Part shown: piece after piece, positions 4,936-6,740 of the stretch
Numbering within the stretch: the first letter of the stretch is position 1
Layout of the letters: each line of letters starts with the position of its first letter
Origin: Bacteroidota bacterium
GTDB taxonomy: Bacteria > Bacteroidota > Rhodothermia > Rhodothermales > UBA10348
Assembly (NCBI GenBank): GCA_024640835.1
Contig: JAHEEH010000023.1
Coordinates: 1 to 6,740 of the forward strand
Direction of reading: 5' to 3'
DNA length: 6,740 nucleotides
Notes under the pieces: model-generated
What the model saw: the letters and a program-made list of their open reading frames with translations, nothing else
Database searches by the model: none
Told to the model about the DNA's origin: nothing
Made by a program: the position numbers and the translations under genes

Positions 4936-6740
4936 ATGCCCGTCGTTCGGACCGCCGACGCCATCCTCGCCGAGATGACGCTCGACGAGAAGGTCGGGCA
5001 GATGACCCAGGTCACGCTCCAGGCGGTCACCCGCGCACCGTCCGCACCCGGCCAGCGGCCGGCGCTCGATCCGGAGGCCGTTCGCGAGCTCATCGTGCGG
5101 CGCGGGGTCGGATCGGTGCTGAACGTGCGCGACGCCGCTCTCGGGACCGACGACTGGCGACGGCTCCTGGACGAGCTGCAGGCCGCGGCCGCCGCCACGC
5201 GCCTGGCCATCCCGCTGGTGTATGGCATCGACGCGGTGCATGGCGCCGGGTACACGCGGGGAGCGACCCTCTTTCCCCAGGCCCTGTCCATGGCCGCGTC
5301 GTGGAATCCGGACCTGGTGCGTGAAGCGGCTGCCGTCACGGCGGCCGAGATGAGAGCCTGCGGCATCTCCTGGAATTTCGCCCCCGTGCTGGACGTGGGA
5401 CGGCATCCCCTGTGGTCGCGCTTCTTCGAGACCTTCGGGGAGGACGTCCTGCTGACCCGCACGCTAGGCGAAGCCTGTGTCCTCGGGCACCGGGACGTGG
5501 AGGGCGTCGTCTGCTGCGCCAAGCACTTCGTGGGCTACTCGGCGCCGTCGACCGGCATCGACCGGACGACGGCCTGGTTGCCGGACCACCTGCTGCGCGA
5601 GATCTATCTGCCGCCCTTCGAAGCGGCCGTCGAGGCAGGCGTCGGAACGGTCATGGTGAATTCCGGCGACGTGAACGGCATTCCCGCCCATGCCAGCCGC
5701 AGCCTCCTCACCGACGTGCTGCGTGGCGAACTGGGCTTCCGCGGCGTCGTGGTCTCCGACTGGGAGGATGTCGCGAAGCTCCACACGGTCCACCGGGTCG
5801 CCCCGACGCCGCGGGATGCCGTGTGCATCGCCGTCGAGGCGGGGATCGACATGAGCATGACGCCGTACGACGCGGGCTTCGCCGACGACCTGGTCGCACT
5901 CGTGGCGGACGGCCGGATCACCGAGGCCCGGATCGACCAGTCCGTGCGGCGGATCCTGCAGATGAAACTGGACCTCGGACTCTTCCACCACCCCGTCCCG
6001 GACCCCGTTCCCGGCCGGGAGCCCGGCGCGCCGGACCACGCTGCCCTCGCCCTCCGGGCGGCCCGCGAATCGATCGTGGTTCTGGAGAATCGAAACGGCA
6101 CGCTCCCGTTGGCCTCCGACACCCGCATCCGCGTGACGGGCCGCGCGGCGGCAAGCCGAGCCCTGCTGCTCGGGCCCTGGACCGGGACCTGGCAGGGTAC
6201 CGACGAAGCACAGTGCCCGACCGCGATGCCGACCGTGCTCGATGCGTTCCGCTCCCGGCTCGGCGACCGGTTCGGTGGATATGCGGCCGAGCCGGACGAG
6301 CTCGCCGGCCCGGCAATCGACCCGTACGCGATCGTGGCCTGTCTCGGGGAGCGACCCTCGGTCGAGAAGCCCGGCGACCGGCACGACCTGGAGCCGGATC
6401 CGGGGGAAGCGCGCCTGGTGGAGGCCGCACTGGCGACCGGCCGGCCCGTCATCCTGGTGCTGCTCACAGACCGGCCCCTCCGTGTCCACGACCTCGCACG
6501 CCGCGCTGCGGCCGTCGTCTGGGCCGGACGTCCGGGAATGGCCGGAGCACCGGCGATCGTGGACGTCCTGACCGGCGTCGTCGAACCCGAAGGCCGGCTC
6601 CCGTTCACGTGGCCGCGTCACGCCAACCCGCTGCTTCCCTACGACCATCGGCATTCCGACCGCCTGGGATCCGCATACGGCCTCGGACAGCAGATTCCCT
6701 TCGACGCCTTCGATCCCGCCTGGCCCTTCGGCCACGGGCT
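4936..6740 (+). CDS. Glycoside hydrolase family 3 beta-glucosidase, 3'-partial
   Basis: Retaining exo-acting glycosidase that should release glucose from the non-reducing end of beta-glucosides or beta-gluco-oligosaccharides. The frame is open from ATG 4936 for 601 full codons to the window edge. The N-terminal barrel (about 1-340) shows LDEKVGQMTQ (16-25), YGIDAVHG (96-103; D99 substrate-binding), WNFAPVLDV (146-154), AKHFVGYS (195-202), RTTAWLPDHLLREIYLPPF (210-228) and GFRGVVVSDWEDV (267-279), where D275 is the predicted nucleophile. The C-terminal domain (about 365 on) has ESIVVLEN (378-385), GERPSVEKPGD (471-481), with E477 the likely acid/base by analogy to barley ExoI and BglX, and ends on WPFGHGL, normally just before a fibronectin-III-like domain. 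KHFVGYS rather than KHFPGHG argues against NagZ-type N-acetylglucosaminidase. No signal peptide or lipobox is seen, so it is probably cytoplasmic. No ATG, GTG or TTG lies in frame between the previous gene's stop and 4936, which fixes the start. Exact substrate is not determinable here. Confidence 0.95.
   Translation, partial: MPVVRTADAILAEMTLDEKVGQMTQVTLQAVTRAPSAPGQRPALDPEAVRELIVRRGVGSVLNVRDAALGTDDWRRLLDELQAAAAATRLAIPLVYGIDAVHGAGYTRGATLFPQALSMAASWNPDLVREAAAVTAAEMRACGISWNFAPVLDVGRHPLWSRFFETFGEDVLLTRTLGEACVLGHRDVEGVVCCAKHFVGYSAPSTGIDRTTAWLPDHLLREIYLPPFEAAVEAGVGTVMVNSGDVNGIPAHASRSLLTDVLRGELGFRGVVVSDWEDVAKLHTVHRVAPTPRDAVCIAVEAGIDMSMTPYDAGFADDLVALVADGRITEARIDQSVRRILQMKLDLGLFHHPVPDPVPGREPGAPDHAALALRAARESIVVLENRNGTLPLASDTRIRVTGRAAASRALLLGPWTGTWQGTDEAQCPTAMPTVLDAFRSRLGDRFGGYAAEPDELAGPAIDPYAIVACLGERPSVEKPGDRHDLEPDPGEARLVEAALATGRPVILVLLTDRPLRVHDLARRAAAVVWAGRPGMAGAPAIVDVLTGVVEPEGRLPFTWPRHANPLLPYDHRHSDRLGSAYGLGQQIPFDAFDPAWPFGHG

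Noticed and set aside
4861..4938. Phosphatase and GH3 genes are in the same frame with a single TGA between them, suggesting stop-codon readthrough or a split fusion
   Set aside because: The 24 intervening codons are open simply because GC-rich DNA has few stops. The phosphatase domain is complete, and the GH3 gene has its own ATG at the expected place.
3667..5406. A 579-codon minus-strand open frame antisense to the phosphatase and GH3 genes
   Set aside because: It has low-complexity, charged and Gly/Arg-rich composition and crosses two well-supported plus-strand genes. Such frames are expected in high-GC DNA.
5464..6735. A 423-codon minus-strand open frame antisense to the GH3 gene
   Set aside because: It has no recognisable motifs, and the plus strand encodes conserved GH3 motifs throughout the same interval.

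Overview
The window is a high-GC, gene-dense piece of a bacterial chromosome. It carries five protein-coding genes and no RNA gene, insertion sequence, CRISPR array or long repeat that I can recognise. The strong GC bias at third codon positions leaves many long antisense frames open. None of the four start codons inside the window has a convincing Shine-Dalgarno sequence. The gene types and wording (a TIGR02094-type glucan phosphorylase, a two-helix membrane-anchored SpoIIE-like phosphatase, an NhaC antiporter) would suit Gemmatimonadota or a similar high-GC environmental phylum. That placement is an impression from protein style, not a demonstrated assignment.

Layout: (1) Up to 1847, + strand: the 3' part of glgP, an alpha-glucan phosphorylase whose N-terminus probably lies before the window. 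(2) 1848-1876: a short convergent gap with a GC-rich inverted repeat that could stop transcription from both sides. (3) 3585 down to 1877, - strand: a two-gene operon, an NhaC-family Na+/H+ antiporter followed by an acylphosphatase, joined by a one-base TGATG overlap. (4) 3586-3711: the divergent promoter region, containing a perfect 10-bp palindrome. (5) 3712-4863, + strand: a membrane-anchored PP2C/SpoIIE-type protein phosphatase. (6) 4864-4935: a 72-base gap with a small hairpin directly after the stop codon. (7) 4936 to the window edge, + strand: a glycoside hydrolase family 3 beta-glucosidase, cut off just at its C-terminal PFGHGL motif.

Two genes deal with intracellular or oligosaccharide glucan breakdown: glgP makes glucose 1-phosphate from alpha-glucan, and the GH3 enzyme, which has no signal peptide, would release glucose from beta-glucosides in the cytoplasm. 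They flank an ion-homeostasis operon and a signalling phosphatase, and nothing in the sequence ties the four functions into one pathway. I found no evidence for a new defence, mobile or biosynthetic system. The points most worth a second look are the coupled nhaC-acylphosphatase pair, the palindrome between the divergent genes, the absence of Shine-Dalgarno sites, and the phosphatase's uncharacterised N-terminal region.
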